From Bacillus sp. UNC438CL73TsuS30 (GTDB taxonomy: Bacteria > Bacillota > Bacilli > Bacillales > Cytobacillaceae): a stretch of 64,000 nucleotides of DNA. The stretch spans positions 1,357,999 through 1,421,998 of the forward strand of contig NZ_KI535295.1 in assembly GCF_000482325.1 (NCBI RefSeq), given 5' to 3'. The notes below the pieces were generated by a model that saw nothing but the letters and a program-made list of their open reading frames with translations, ran no database searches and was not told the DNA's origin. This document shows positions 16,809 to 24,674 of the stretch, one piece after another. Numbering within the stretch: the first letter of the stretch is position 1; each line of letters begins with the position of its first letter. The position numbers and the translations under genes were made by a program.

Positions 16809-18317
16809 CTATCTATTTGCATCATTTATTATACTGAGCGAGTTGGTAAGTGAAGATTTTGACTTGCTGACATCAGGGCTTGATGAACGAACGGCAGCCA
16901 ACACTACATCAATGGTTCCATCGATTTTTGTCCAGGAGGTACCATCTATTTTCCTAAGTTTAGGCTCTGCTTGATCCCATTGATGTTCCAAATCATCCGC
17001 ACTTTTCTTCGCTAAAGAAAAGTTATGGGAGTTAACATCTTTTAGCATAGTATTTTCAATTGTAGCGAAAGCTGTTAATTGTCCAACTAATGTTGTTGAA
17101 GAAGCATTCGCAGATAATTTATTTGCGGTGTTTAGGACGCTAAGCGAATTGTTTAGTGCAACTTTAGACTTGCTCGCATCTGGATTGGCCGAACGAGCAG
17201 CTGCTAATACAACGTCAATCGTACCGTCAATTTTAGTCCACGTGGTGCCATCGATTTTTCTAAGCTTAGCTTCTGATGTGTCCCATTGATGTTCTAAATC
17301 ATCCGCATTTGTTTTAGCCGAACTAAAGTTATTTGAGTTTACTTCCGTTAGCATATCATTTTCAATTTTAATAAATCCTGTTAATTGTCCACCTAATGAA
17401 GCTTGTGAAGAAACTGTTTGCGATGCTATTGCATTACTTCTCCACACATAACCGCCTATACCAACAATTAAGAAAATACACAGTGCCGCAATGGTTTGAG
17501 TCATAACATTTTTCTTACTTCCATTTGTTGGGCCTGTTTTCCCTGTTTCGCTCTTTGCATTTATATCAATTTTTGTAACAGCGAGAAAAACTATAATCGC
17601 TAAGATAGCTACAAGAAAAATGACACTTGTCACAGTAGTACCCAACCCTAACCCGCCATTAACTTTTGGTTGAGAAAGGAAATCTCCTATTGATGCTCCT
17701 AGAGGGCGAGTCAAAATATACGCAATCCAAAATGCTAGTACACCATCAAGTTTCATTTTCCATGCCACGAAAATACAAGCAATGATTATAATGACTGTTA
17801 TTCCTGTATTCAGATAACCAAGACCGAGTTGTTCGGAATATAAATCACCGACTGCAGTTCCGAGTGCAAAAGTGAAGAGAATGGTAAGCCAATAGAAAAC
17901 TTCTCTTTTCCTTGTGAAAATGGAGTGTATTGAGAGAGTTTTTTCACTTAAATACCAGAAAAGAAATGTTAATCCTAGTAGTACGGAGAATACCGCCGTG
18001 CTAATTTCAAGAGGTACTCCAATACCGTCTGTCAAATTATCTGTTACCAATGTTCCAAATACGCTTATAAGCACAACTGTTAGCCAATAAATGCCTGGAA
18101 CGTATTTCGTTGCTCTAAATTGAAGAAATAACATAATGAAAAAAGCGATTCCCATAATGATGGTAGTGTTAGTTAAACCAAGTCCTAGATTGAAATTAAG
18201 AAAATCAGCAAATGTTTCACCAACAGTGGTACATAAAACTTTGATAATCCAGAAGAAAATCGTCACTTCTGGTACCTTGTTAAGTAAAATTTTCATTTTG
18301 TTTTTGTTCGTTTCCAT
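16809..18317 (-). CDS. COG4705-family membrane protein with duplicated extracytoplasmic domain
   Basis: A 502-residue protein. Residues about 1-250 hold eight to nine helices typical of COG4705 membrane-anchored proteins, with three internal repeats of the type VGETFADFLNFNLGLG, VGDLYSEQLGLG and IGDFLSQPKVNGGLGLG. After a further helix (about 272-290), the C-terminus has two copies of an approximately 95-residue module with DDLEHQWD, LRKIDGT, WTKIDGTIDVVLAA. Extra soluble repeats on a COG4705 core are unusual. The start has AAGGAAA before ATG 18317. The function is unknown. Confidence 0.75.
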   Translation of the reverse strand: METNKNKMKILLNKVPEVTIFFWIIKVLCTTVGETFADFLNFNLGLGLTNTTIIMGIAFFIMLFLQFRATKYVPGIYWLTVVLISVFGTLVTDNLTDGIGVPLEISTAVFSVLLGLTFLFWYLSEKTLSIHSIFTRKREVFYWLTILFTFALGTAVGDLYSEQLGLGYLNTGITVIIIIACIFVAWKMKLDGVLAFWIAYILTRPLGASIGDFLSQPKVNGGLGLGTTVTSVIFLVAILAIIVFLAVTKIDINAKSETGKTGPTNGSKKNVMTQTIAALCIFLIVGIGGYVWRSNAIASQTVSSQASLGGQLTGFIKIENDMLTEVNSNNFSSAKTNADDLEHQWDTSEAKLRKIDGTTWTKIDGTIDVVLAAARSANPDASKSKVALNNSLSVLNTANKLSANASSTTLVGQLTAFATIENTMLKDVNSHNFSLAKKSADDLEHQWDQAEPKLRKIDGTSWTKIDGTIDVVLAAVRSSSPDVSKSKSSLTNSLSIINDANR

Positions 18318-18344
18318 ACGTAATTTCCTTTCTTAAAGTGGTTT

Positions 18345-18430
18345 TCCGCAAACTTAACTTTAATACCGCTGTCTCTCAAACAGTAGTTGCCATAATTTTA
18401 ATGATCCAAAAAGAGTATTGTTCATTGCTG
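18345..18430 (-). pseudogene. relic of a second COG4705 gene (5' part)
   Basis: On the minus strand a frame reads FWIIKIMATTV, stop, ETAVLKL, which matches the N-terminal FWIIKVLCTTVGETFADFL of the intact neighbour with Gly changed to a TGA stop. It ends just upstream of the intact gene. It is probably what is left of a tandem paralogue after deletion. Confidence 0.55.
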
Positions 18431-18763
18431 TATTTATTGACATCTGTTGTCCTGTGTTCCGCAAACATCGTTAATTCAACCACTAGTAAGTTTTTTACCA
18501 GAAAACCTTATCTCTTTTTTTGAAAATAATCATTATTAATACTCCTTTTTCGATTGAAGTTATAATTAACAATTTAAACTATACGATATTGTTTTGGAGT
18601 AATTATTAAGAATCAATTAAACATACGTTAACTGTCTATTAAGCTCTATAGAAAATTGAGTAATGTTTTCGCTATAAATTGCATTTTTTATGGCAAACTG
18701 TTATATATTTATTGTCTAAATTTTCACCATACACAATTTCATAAATATAAGGGAGAATTTAAA

Positions 18764-19381
18764 GTGAGCATTTTACATCAATTAGGGGACATAGCAATAA
18801 ACTGGATTAATTCAATTGGATATTGGGGCATCCTTTTAGGAATGATTTTGGAAAGTGCTTGTATACCAATTCCAAGCGAAGTCATCATGCCTTTTGGGGG
18901 CTTTTTGGTTTCAACAGGGCAATTAAATATGGTAGGCGTTATTTTGATTGGAACACTTGGCAATATCATTGGGTCTTTAATTGCCTATGCAGTGGGATAT
19001 TGGGGTGGGAAAAGATTTATCGAACGATTCGGGAAGTACGTATTTTTGTCAAAAAAACACTTGGAATCTGCTGAAAAATGGTTTGACAATCGGGGAGAAA
19101 TCACTGTATTTGTTTCACGTATTTTACCTGCTATTCGTACATTTATCTCCTTACCAGCTGGAATTGCCCGTATGACCCTTGGGAAGTTCTTAATTTACAC
19201 AACCATCGGGAGTGTAATATGGTCTGGGTTCTTAACATATGTAGGATATATGTTAGGGAAAAACTGGGGAAACATTCAAAACTTCTTACATCCTATTGCT
19301 TATTTGGTTGCAGTTATTGTTTTTTTCATTATAGTTTACCTAGCTATAAAAGTAATAAAAAGTAAAAAGGCATCAGCTTAG
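18764..19381 (+). CDS. DedA-family membrane protein
   Basis: A 205-residue DedA/SNARE-associated-family protein; family members move undecaprenyl phosphate or phospholipids across the membrane. The signature LESACIPIPSEVIMPFGGFLV (shortened here) lies at about residues 30-50, followed by GGKRFIERFGKY and the conserved FVSRILPAIRTFISLPAGIARM. The longest frame opens at 18656; GTG 18764 with AAGGGAGAA six bases upstream gives the usual length. A terminator follows at 19401-19421. Confidence 0.9.
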   Translation: MSILHQLGDIAINWINSIGYWGILLGMILESACIPIPSEVIMPFGGFLVSTGQLNMVGVILIGTLGNIIGSLIAYAVGYWGGKRFIERFGKYVFLSKKHLESAEKWFDNRGEITVFVSRILPAIRTFISLPAGIARMTLGKFLIYTTIGSVIWSGFLTYVGYMLGKNWGNIQNFLHPIAYLVAVIVFFIIVYLAIKVIKSKKASA

Positions 19382-19399
19382 CATTAATGATGGATATTT

Positions 19400-19424
19400 A
19401 AGGACATTTTAATTTTGTCCTTTT
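19400..19424 (+). terminator. terminator after dedA-type gene
   Basis: AGGACA (19401-19406) pairs with TGTCCT (19416-19421), followed by TTTT. A second perfect 8-bp hairpin ATCGTTCC/GGAACGAT at 19493-19516 lies in the gap before the next gene. Confidence 0.65.
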
Positions 19425-19600
19425 GGCCATCTACCGACTGAAGTGTTTTTTAAAGCAATCACAGGCATCATAGTTAATGATGTTTTAACTTATCGTTCCG
19501 CGGGATCGGAACGATTTGCTCAACTATTAAGCAAATAAAAAGAGAAACTTCTGATAATCCTATGAAAGTAACTTTTACATAAGAAATCAGGTGTTTTTCC

Positions 19601-20080
19601 ATGTGGTACTGGTATTTAATTGTCTCAGCTGTAATTTTCACGTGGGTTGCTTGGAAGGTTCCGAAACAACTTCCTCCATTGGAGTACTATGCTACGGTTG
19701 CAACATGTCTATTCATCGCAGAAGTGGCAGACAGATGGACAGATAGATACAGCCTATATGAATTTTGGGTAAGAAAATACATTGATATACCTACAACCTT
19801 TATGATTTTATTTATCTATGCTCCTGCTGCGGTTATCATGATAAGCTGGTATCCATTAAATGGCAGCTGGAAAAAGAAAATTACGTATATTCTGGTATGG
19901 TCAATCTTTTCTAGCTTCTATGAATGGACATATTTAAAGATGGGATATTTATATTATCCACATTGGAAATGGTGGCACTCAGCTATTTCCTACCCGTTCC
20001 TTTATGGATTCATGTTTTTGCATTTGAAATTCGTCCACTGGTTAAGAGAAACGTCTAGGCAAACTAGTAAGCCTAATTGA
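19601..20080 (+). CDS. CBO0543-family membrane protein, copy 2
   Basis: A 159-residue membrane protein with about five helices. The aromatic-rich layout (EVADRWTDRYSLYEFW, ISWYPLNGSWKKK, YEWTYLKMGYLYY, HWKWWHS) parallels the protein at 6844-7305, including the WYP motif after the third helix. Identity between the two is low, so they are distinct family members rather than a recent duplication. The start is ATG after AGGTG. It is followed by R1. The function is unknown. Confidence 0.75.
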   Translation: MWYWYLIVSAVIFTWVAWKVPKQLPPLEYYATVATCLFIAEVADRWTDRYSLYEFWVRKYIDIPTTFMILFIYAPAAVIMISWYPLNGSWKKKITYILVWSIFSSFYEWTYLKMGYLYYPHWKWWHSAISYPFLYGFMFLHLKFVHWLRETSRQTSKPN

Positions 20081-20087
20081 AATATTG

Positions 20088-20190
20088 TTCTTAAACTAAT
20101 GGGTGCTTGAATTTAAGAAGGGGAGGTTGCTGTGGCAGCCTTTTTTTATTGAGCAAACGAAGCAGTTTAGATCAACAAAGAGAATGAAAA
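20088..20190 (+). repeat. R1 intergenic repeat
   Basis: Left end TTAAACTAATGGGTGCTTGA, hairpin GGTTGC...GGCAGCC with TTTTTTT, right end ACGAAGCAGTTTAGATCAAC. It lies 8 bases after the CBO0543 gene. Confidence 0.82.
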
Positions 20191-20300
20191 AATTTCCGAA
20201 TTAAAAAAATAAATTGCATTGTACAATACTTTTGTTCATAACAAAGATAAAGTTAGCTTTGACAAATATTCAAGACAAAACAAAAATGGAGTAAAACTTT

Positions 20301-20486
20301 ATGACCACAAAAAAATTAGCCATCTCTTTATTTATTACTGTAATTCTTACCGTAGTTATTCGTGCTATATTTCGTGCCAATGGCATTCACAATTTTTTTA
20401 GCGAAAATTCAGTTGGGGGATTCTTAATATATTTGGTAATTTATTCATTGTGTTATTTATTCTTTAAAAGGCAGTCTGATAAATAA
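20301..20486 (+). CDS. small membrane protein (61 aa)
   Basis: A 61-residue protein with two hydrophobic segments, MTTKKLAISLFITVILTVV and GGFLIYLVIYSLCYLFF, ending in a basic tail KRQSDK. GGAG precedes the ATG by about nine bases. It resembles small, uncharacterised Bacillus membrane proteins; no family name can be given. Confidence 0.6.
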   Translation: MTTKKLAISLFITVILTVVIRAIFRANGIHNFFSENSVGGFLIYLVIYSLCYLFFKRQSDK

Positions 20487-20513
20487 TACTTATATATTAG
20501 ATAAATCAATTAA

Positions 20514-20741
20514 TTGATAGCTTTCCCTTCACAGCTTCGGTGGTATTGTTACGGCAATTATCGCTTGCTTCCATTAGGAAATGGACGTTCTTGCTTTTAC
20601 ATACCAAATTTATTCATCACAAGCGCCCTTATTTTCTCCCACTTGGTGTTAGGCCCAATTTTTATAATGCCTTTCCAAACGACGAAACAAACATATAAAT
20701 ATATGAAGATCCTAAAATTGAAATGGAAAGAAGGAAAATGA
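20514..20741 (+). pseudogene. degraded reading frame upstream of the SRPBCC gene
   Basis: Only the last 40 residues (SALIFSHLVLGPIFIMPF then QTTKQTYKYMKILKLK) look like a real membrane-protein C-terminus. The first part is rich in unlikely residues, and another frame there (HSFGGIVTAIIAC) looks better, so a frameshifted remnant is likely. Its TGA stop abuts the ATG of the next gene at 20742, which suggests an earlier coupled pair. Confidence 0.35.
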
Positions 20742-21206
20742 ATGCCAAGCGGGATGTATCAAGTTGAGGTAAATTTACCAATCAATGAGGTTTGGAATTT
20801 TGTTAAGGATATGGATAACTGGGCGCCGCTTATTCCTGGATATATTCAACATCGTAAATTTACAAACCGTCAGTCTACGTGGGAATTTTATAGTATCATC
20901 GGATTCATTAAGAAAAAGATTAGCCTAATGGTAACCATAAAGGAATGGATTTCACCGACAAAGGTTACTTTTAACTTAAAAGGGGTAAATGAGAATTTTT
21001 CAGGCGAAGGATATTTCCTTGCAGAAGGAATAGATCAAAATAAGACAAGGATGACATTTTCTCTTGAGATTACTGCTGGAGGTGCAATGGGAGGAATGGT
21101 TAATAAGTTTTTAAAATCTTACTTACCGAAAGTAACGGAAGAAATGGCAATTGCTATCTCTACAAAATTGGAAGAGCTTCATAAGGCAAGACGTAGAACA
21201 ACCTGA
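20742..21206 (+). CDS. SRPBCC/CoxG-like protein
   Basis: A 154-residue START/Bet v1-like (SRPBCC) protein: YQVEVNLPINEVWNFVKDMDNWAPLIPGY is the classic CoxG-type N-terminus, and a GEGYFLAEG hairpin and a terminal helix KVTEEMAIAISTKLEELHK follow. It should bind a hydrophobic ligand. The start codon follows the preceding stop (TGAATG), with AAAGGAAA as ribosome-binding site. R1 lies downstream. Confidence 0.8.
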   Translation: MPSGMYQVEVNLPINEVWNFVKDMDNWAPLIPGYIQHRKFTNRQSTWEFYSIIGFIKKKISLMVTIKEWISPTKVTFNLKGVNENFSGEGYFLAEGIDQNKTRMTFSLEITAGGAMGGMVNKFLKSYLPKVTEEMAIAISTKLEELHKARRRTT

Positions 21207-21254
21207 TATATAGGTGTTTCTTTTTTGATGACAGGATTATTCATGCCGTTTTTC

Positions 21255-21330
21255 TCAAGTTAAATTAGATTGGGTTGCTGAGGCAGCCTTTTTTGCTTGA
21301 TCTTCTAACGGCAGTTTACTTGAAGAAGGA
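21255..21330 (+). repeat. R1 intergenic repeat
   Basis: TTAAATTAGATTGGGTTGC, hairpin GTTGCTGAGGCAGCC then TTTTTTGC, right end TCTAACGGCAGTTTACTTG plus AAGAAGG. It lies between the SRPBCC gene and the HD-domain gene. Confidence 0.75.
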
Positions 21331-21448
21331 AATTGACTTTTCTTGCTGTTGAAGTAAAGAATCAGGAAAGGTTAAGGAAGGGAATTTATACTAAAATAAA
21401 GAAGTAGTATTAATAAACAAATTTTTAATTTGAAAGGGAAAGACAACC

Positions 21449-22087
21449 ATGAAATATATATTGGATAGAAATTATGCAAAAGAGCTTATAGAATGGGCGT
21501 ATCAACAAAACCCAGGACCTTGGTTTAAACATTCTATTAATGTAGCAAGAGCTACTGAAAACATCTTGATATAATTAAATAAAAATGGATATGAACTTGA
21601 TGTTGATTTAGGTTATAATGCTGCTCTCTTGCACGATATTGGTAGATATAAAGGATTTACCAAATCTGTAATTCATTCATACGATGGTTACATTTATTTA
21701 AAGGATTTAGGTTTTACTGGTAATGCAGTTATTTGTGTTACTCATTCCTTTCCTTGCAAGAATGAACATATCGAAATAGCAGCAGACTGGAGCCTCGTAC
21801 CCAACCATATGAAGGTAAAGCTGGTTGAAATTCTAGATGAGAATAGTACATATGATATTTATAATAAAGTAGTCACGCTTTGTGATGCTCTTGCTGAATC
21901 CGAGGGTTTTACTACACTAGAAAAAAGGTTAGTTTCGGTTGGTTTACATCATGGAACAAATTTACATACATCACTACACTGGAAAGGATTTTATACAATT
22001 AAAAACAAGTTAGAAAGTCTGCTCGATAAAAGCATATACAAACTACTTCTAGGTGTAGAAGATTCAATATATACCAATATAGATTAA
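21449..22087 (+). pseudogene. HD-domain hydrolase interrupted by one in-frame TAA
   Basis: ATG 21449 starts a frame MKYILDRNYAKELIEWAYQ containing WFKHSINVARA. A TAA at 21572-21574 interrupts it, and the same frame continues as LNKNGYELDVDLGYNAALLHDIGRYKG to 22087. Read through, it is a 212-residue HD phosphohydrolase with H (KHS), HD (LLHDIG) and D (LCDALA) metal ligands in order. Only one codon is wrong, so the inactivation is recent, or readthrough or a sequencing error is possible. TTG 21629 could reinitiate but would lack the first metal ligand. Confidence 0.75.
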
Positions 22088-22137
22088 ATTTTTCAATAAA
22101 ATCCAAGATACAATATTTTGATAAAGGGTGTGTAGTT

Positions 22138-22389
22138 ATTAAAGCGATTATATTTGATTTCGATGGTACTCTTGCTGATACATTGCCAGTTTGTTTCTAT
22201 GCGTTTCAATCTGTATTTAAGGAGTTTGACAACATTGAGGTTACCCCAGATGAAATAAAGGCAATGTTCGGCCCGTCTGAGACCGGGATCATTAAAGAAA
22301 ATCTTATGGACTCAAATCATGATAAAGCAATTGAATTATATTATGAAACTATAAAAAAGACCCTTTATGGGTCTTTTTCGACACCCTAA
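22138..22389 (+). pseudogene. HAD-superfamily phosphatase, N-terminal fragment
   Basis: The frame reads IKAIIFDFDGTLADTLPV, the HAD motif I with its DXD nucleophile, then about 50 residues of cap domain, and then runs into a terminator hairpin and stops. HAD phosphatases of this kind are over 200 residues, so the 3' two-thirds are missing. The expected start codon is also absent (GTTATTAAA instead of an ATG). It is a non-functional remnant next to the disrupted HD gene. Confidence 0.75.
22354..22378. terminator. terminator inside the truncated HAD gene
   Basis: AAAAAGACCC/GGGTCTTTTT, a perfect 10-bp stem with a five-base loop. It marks the 3' breakpoint of the HAD fragment. Confidence 0.75.
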
Positions 22390-22410
22390 GAACGACAAAG
22401 TACCGAGTTT

Positions 22411-22809
22411 TTAGATATTCATACCAGACTCCCTATTTCTCTTTAAAGTCATGCTTCCTGCCGTGAAAAGCATCAGACACGGAATTAAAAGAAATGGATT
22501 AATGATAAAGGTTACAATCCCTACCCATGTTAGCCATAGTCCGTTCACTCTGGAGTTCTTTTCTAACCTTTTGGGGAGACTTTTCGCTAGTGTAATGACA
22601 TAGAGGAAATATGCTATAAAGCATTGAAAACTAGCAATCAGAAAACCTACACTAAAATAGGTTGGAGGAATTGCTGAATGCTTTCCTATACCTCCTCCAT
22701 ATAGTACATTCCCCCAAATTTTAGAGCCTACATTCATCCAAATGAGGGATAAAATCATCCCTATAACTGAGCCGCAAACCCCTAATATCACTGATTTTCT
22801 AACTTTCAT
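22411..22809 (-). CDS. four-helix membrane protein, hypothetical
   Basis: A 132-residue protein with four predicted helices (SVILGVCGSVIGMILSLIW; YFSVGFLIASFQCFIAYFL; GLWLTWVGIVTFIINPFLL; a shorter last segment) and a basic C-terminus. GGAGGG lies six bases before the ATG. No family is recognised; a Bacillus-specific membrane protein is likely. It is convergent with the truncated HAD gene and shares its terminator region. Confidence 0.6.
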   Translation of the reverse strand: MKVRKSVILGVCGSVIGMILSLIWMNVGSKIWGNVLYGGGIGKHSAIPPTYFSVGFLIASFQCFIAYFLYVITLAKSLPKRLEKNSRVNGLWLTWVGIVTFIINPFLLIPCLMLFTAGSMTLKRNRESGMNI

Positions 22810-22931
22810 ATCTGTCCCTCCTCTCAGTCCTGACTATCCCCTCCTTTGTACCCATATATATGAGTAAAATTCACAATCATTCATGAAGAACTTTCCAAAA
22901 ACACGAACATGAAAACTACCGTTTTTTTGTT

Positions 22932-22966
22932 TTTAAACGAACGTGTCAGTTTAGTTCAATTAGCAG
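22932..22966 (+). repeat. R1 right-end fragment
   Basis: TTTAAACGAACGTGTCAGT then TTAGTTCAATT resembles the R1 right end (ACTAACGGGGCAGTTTAG). It lies inside a 30-codon open frame at 22909-23001 that may itself be a gene remnant. Confidence 0.4.
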
Positions 22967-23044
22967 GTTTATTTGGAATAGATATAGAAGAGGATATTTA
23001 ACGCTGATTTTAGAATCGTTGCAATTTAATAGGGGTGGACTTAT

Positions 23045-23380
23045 ATGTTAACGTTCATATTTTATGGTTTATTTCTTATAGGAATAATATTAATGATTGT
23101 TGCAGTTATCAAAAATATTGGAAGAAAGTATTGGTTGGCGGGACTAATTATGTATGTGGTTAGTTTTTTGGGAAGTTGGTCAATTGGTCTTTACTTTCTT
23201 GTCATACCTTTTGTTTTATGGACATTAGCTTTGGCTCACTCTTTTGGTTGGATAAAGAAGTATTGGCATAATGTTCCATATGCTGTTATTGGAATAATAC
23301 TTTGGTATTTAAGCATTACAAATATTGATGATTATTGGTTGTTTCTCCCTTTTACTTGGCTAGCTTTGTTAATATTTTGA
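23045..23380 (+). CDS. four-helix membrane protein, hypothetical
   Basis: A 111-residue protein composed almost entirely of hydrophobic segments (FIFYGLFLIGIILMIVAVI, a GLIMYVVSFLGSW helix, WTLALAHSFGW and a final TNIDDYWLFLPFTWLALLIF). AGGGGTGG precedes the ATG. No family is recognised. R1 begins five bases after its stop codon, a spacing shared with the CBO0543 gene at 19601. Confidence 0.6.
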   Translation: MLTFIFYGLFLIGIILMIVAVIKNIGRKYWLAGLIMYVVSFLGSWSIGLYFLVIPFVLWTLALAHSFGWIKKYWHNVPYAVIGIILWYLSITNIDDYWLFLPFTWLALLIF

Positions 23381-23384
23381 ACGG

Positions 23385-23455
23385 TTTTAAGCTAACGGGG
23401 TGCGATGCTTTAATAACAAAGGATCGCCTTTCTTTTTGAATAAACGGAGTCGTAA
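23385..23455 (+). repeat. R1 intergenic repeat
   Basis: Left end TTTTAAGCTAACGGGGTGC, hairpin GCGAT...ATCGC then CTTTCTTTTT, degraded right end AATAAACGGAGTCG. The hairpin arm sequence differs from the AGCTGCC of other copies but the pairing is kept (GCGATgc / ggATCGC), suggesting selection on structure. Confidence 0.75.
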
Positions 23456-23638
23456 GGTATAGGGGGACATAGTGTATTTTCCAAAGAATTAAATGGTGCA
23501 AAGGTAATTCATATCACAACAAATTGTAGCACTAATCAATTTTGCTCTATAGGGGTAATAAACGATAATAACGAGATAATTAAAGAAATACCCGTAACAG
23601 CTATTGCAATTTTCCAATATGAAGGTAGTAATTGTTGA
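23456..23638 (+). pseudogene. C-terminal coding remnant, unknown family
   Basis: A 60-codon frame without start reads GIGGHSVFSKELNGAKVIH, then CSTNQFCSIGVIN and ends FQYEGSNC. The composition is protein-like, but there is no start codon or ribosome-binding site, and R1 lies immediately upstream. It is probably the 3' end of a gene whose beginning was lost at the R1 junction. Confidence 0.4.
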
Positions 23639-23651
23639 TCTTTACGATAAG

Positions 23652-23678
23652 AAAACCGCCTCGTTGAAGAGGCGGCTT
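23652..23678 (-). terminator. terminator for the RibD-like gene
   Basis: CCGCCTC/GAGGCGG stem at 23656-23675, A-rich on the left, so it works for the minus-strand gene ending at 23722. Confidence 0.75.
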
Positions 23679-23721
23679 ATTGAGCTATCGTATCCGTCGA
23701 AATCTGCTATAGGAGAAAAGG

Positions 23722-24297
23722 TCATCTAACCGTCTGGTAAACGAGGGCTATGGCTCCAGAATCAAATGTCTTGTTTTCGATCAGTTTAAGATTGATCCTC
23801 TCCTTGAGACCTTGGAATAACGGCAACCCGCTGCCAATCAGGACGGGAGAAACCGTAATTTTATACTCATCTATTAAATCAAGCTGCATAAGGTAGTGTG
23901 CTAACCTAGGACTGCCGAGGATGACCATATCCTTGCCTGGCTGCTGTTTGAGTTTCTTGATTTCTTCCTCGACATCTTCTTTCACCAGTCTGGAATTGTT
24001 CCATTCGACTTTCTCCAACGTCGTGGAAAAAACGATTTTGGGTGTCTTTTCGATCCACTCGGCATGATTCCGTTCATGCTGCGAAGCTGAGGGGTCAGAA
24101 GGCACAGATGTCCAGTAACTGTGCATCATCTGATACGTCTCACGTCCCCATATGACAGTGTCGGCAGTACTCAGAATTTCTTTTGCGTGTTTCTCCAAGT
24201 CAGTATCGTATGAAACCCAGCCAATGTCCATTTCACCGTTCGGACCTTCTACAAAACCGTCAAGCGATGCGTGCAGAAATAGAACGAGTTTTCTCAT
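23722..24297 (-). CDS. dihydrofolate reductase-family protein (RibD C-terminal domain)
   Basis: A 191-residue stand-alone RibD_C/DHFR-like reductase, as found in B. subtilis YyaP/YwjB. The N-terminus RKLVLFLHASLDGFVEGP, then ADTVIWGRETYQMMHSYW, a MVILGSPRLAHYLMQLDL stretch and ITVSPVLIGSGLPLFQGL are all family markers. It should use NADPH; the substrate is unknown. AAGGAGA lies eight bases before the ATG. Confidence 0.88.
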   Translation of the reverse strand: MRKLVLFLHASLDGFVEGPNGEMDIGWVSYDTDLEKHAKEILSTADTVIWGRETYQMMHSYWTSVPSDPSASQHERNHAEWIEKTPKIVFSTTLEKVEWNNSRLVKEDVEEEIKKLKQQPGKDMVILGSPRLAHYLMQLDLIDEYKITVSPVLIGSGLPLFQGLKERINLKLIENKTFDSGAIALVYQTVR

Positions 24298-24477
24298 TTT
24301 TAGTCTCCTTTGTTCATCAGGGATTTTTTTTCATACTTCTTTACCTCCAATGTAAGTATAACCAATTTTTTATAAATTTTGGTAAAAAGGTTCTATAAGT
24401 TACACTAATTAAAATAAAAGGGAGGGTGCCAGCATAAGGCCCGTTTTGTTTTGTTAAAGAGAAGATTGTGAAGAACT

Positions 24478-24560
24478 ACACTTAATCAAACGGGTACTTG
24501 AGTTAAAGAAAGCTGTCATTAAGGCAGCTATTCTTTTTTGTTTCATTGACGTGTCTAATG
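24478..24560 (+). repeat. R1 intergenic repeat
   Basis: Left end ACTTAATCAAACGGGTACTT, hairpin AGCTGTC...GGCAGCT with TTCTTTTTT, degraded right end CATTGACGTGTC. It is 15 bases upstream of the IS1595 target duplication. Confidence 0.75.
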
Positions 24561-24674
24561 GTATACATATATTTTTCTAATTGGCTCTGTTAAAGGTAAA
24601 TGTTGATATTTTGATACCTCCCTGAATTCTTGATATAATCAACATAAGAACAAGTATTCGGGGGGGGGGTCAAG

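Noticed and set aside
18338..18523. 61-codon plus-strand frame upstream of the DedA gene
   Set aside because: It is antisense to the relic of the COG4705 paralogue, which explains the coding-like sequence better.
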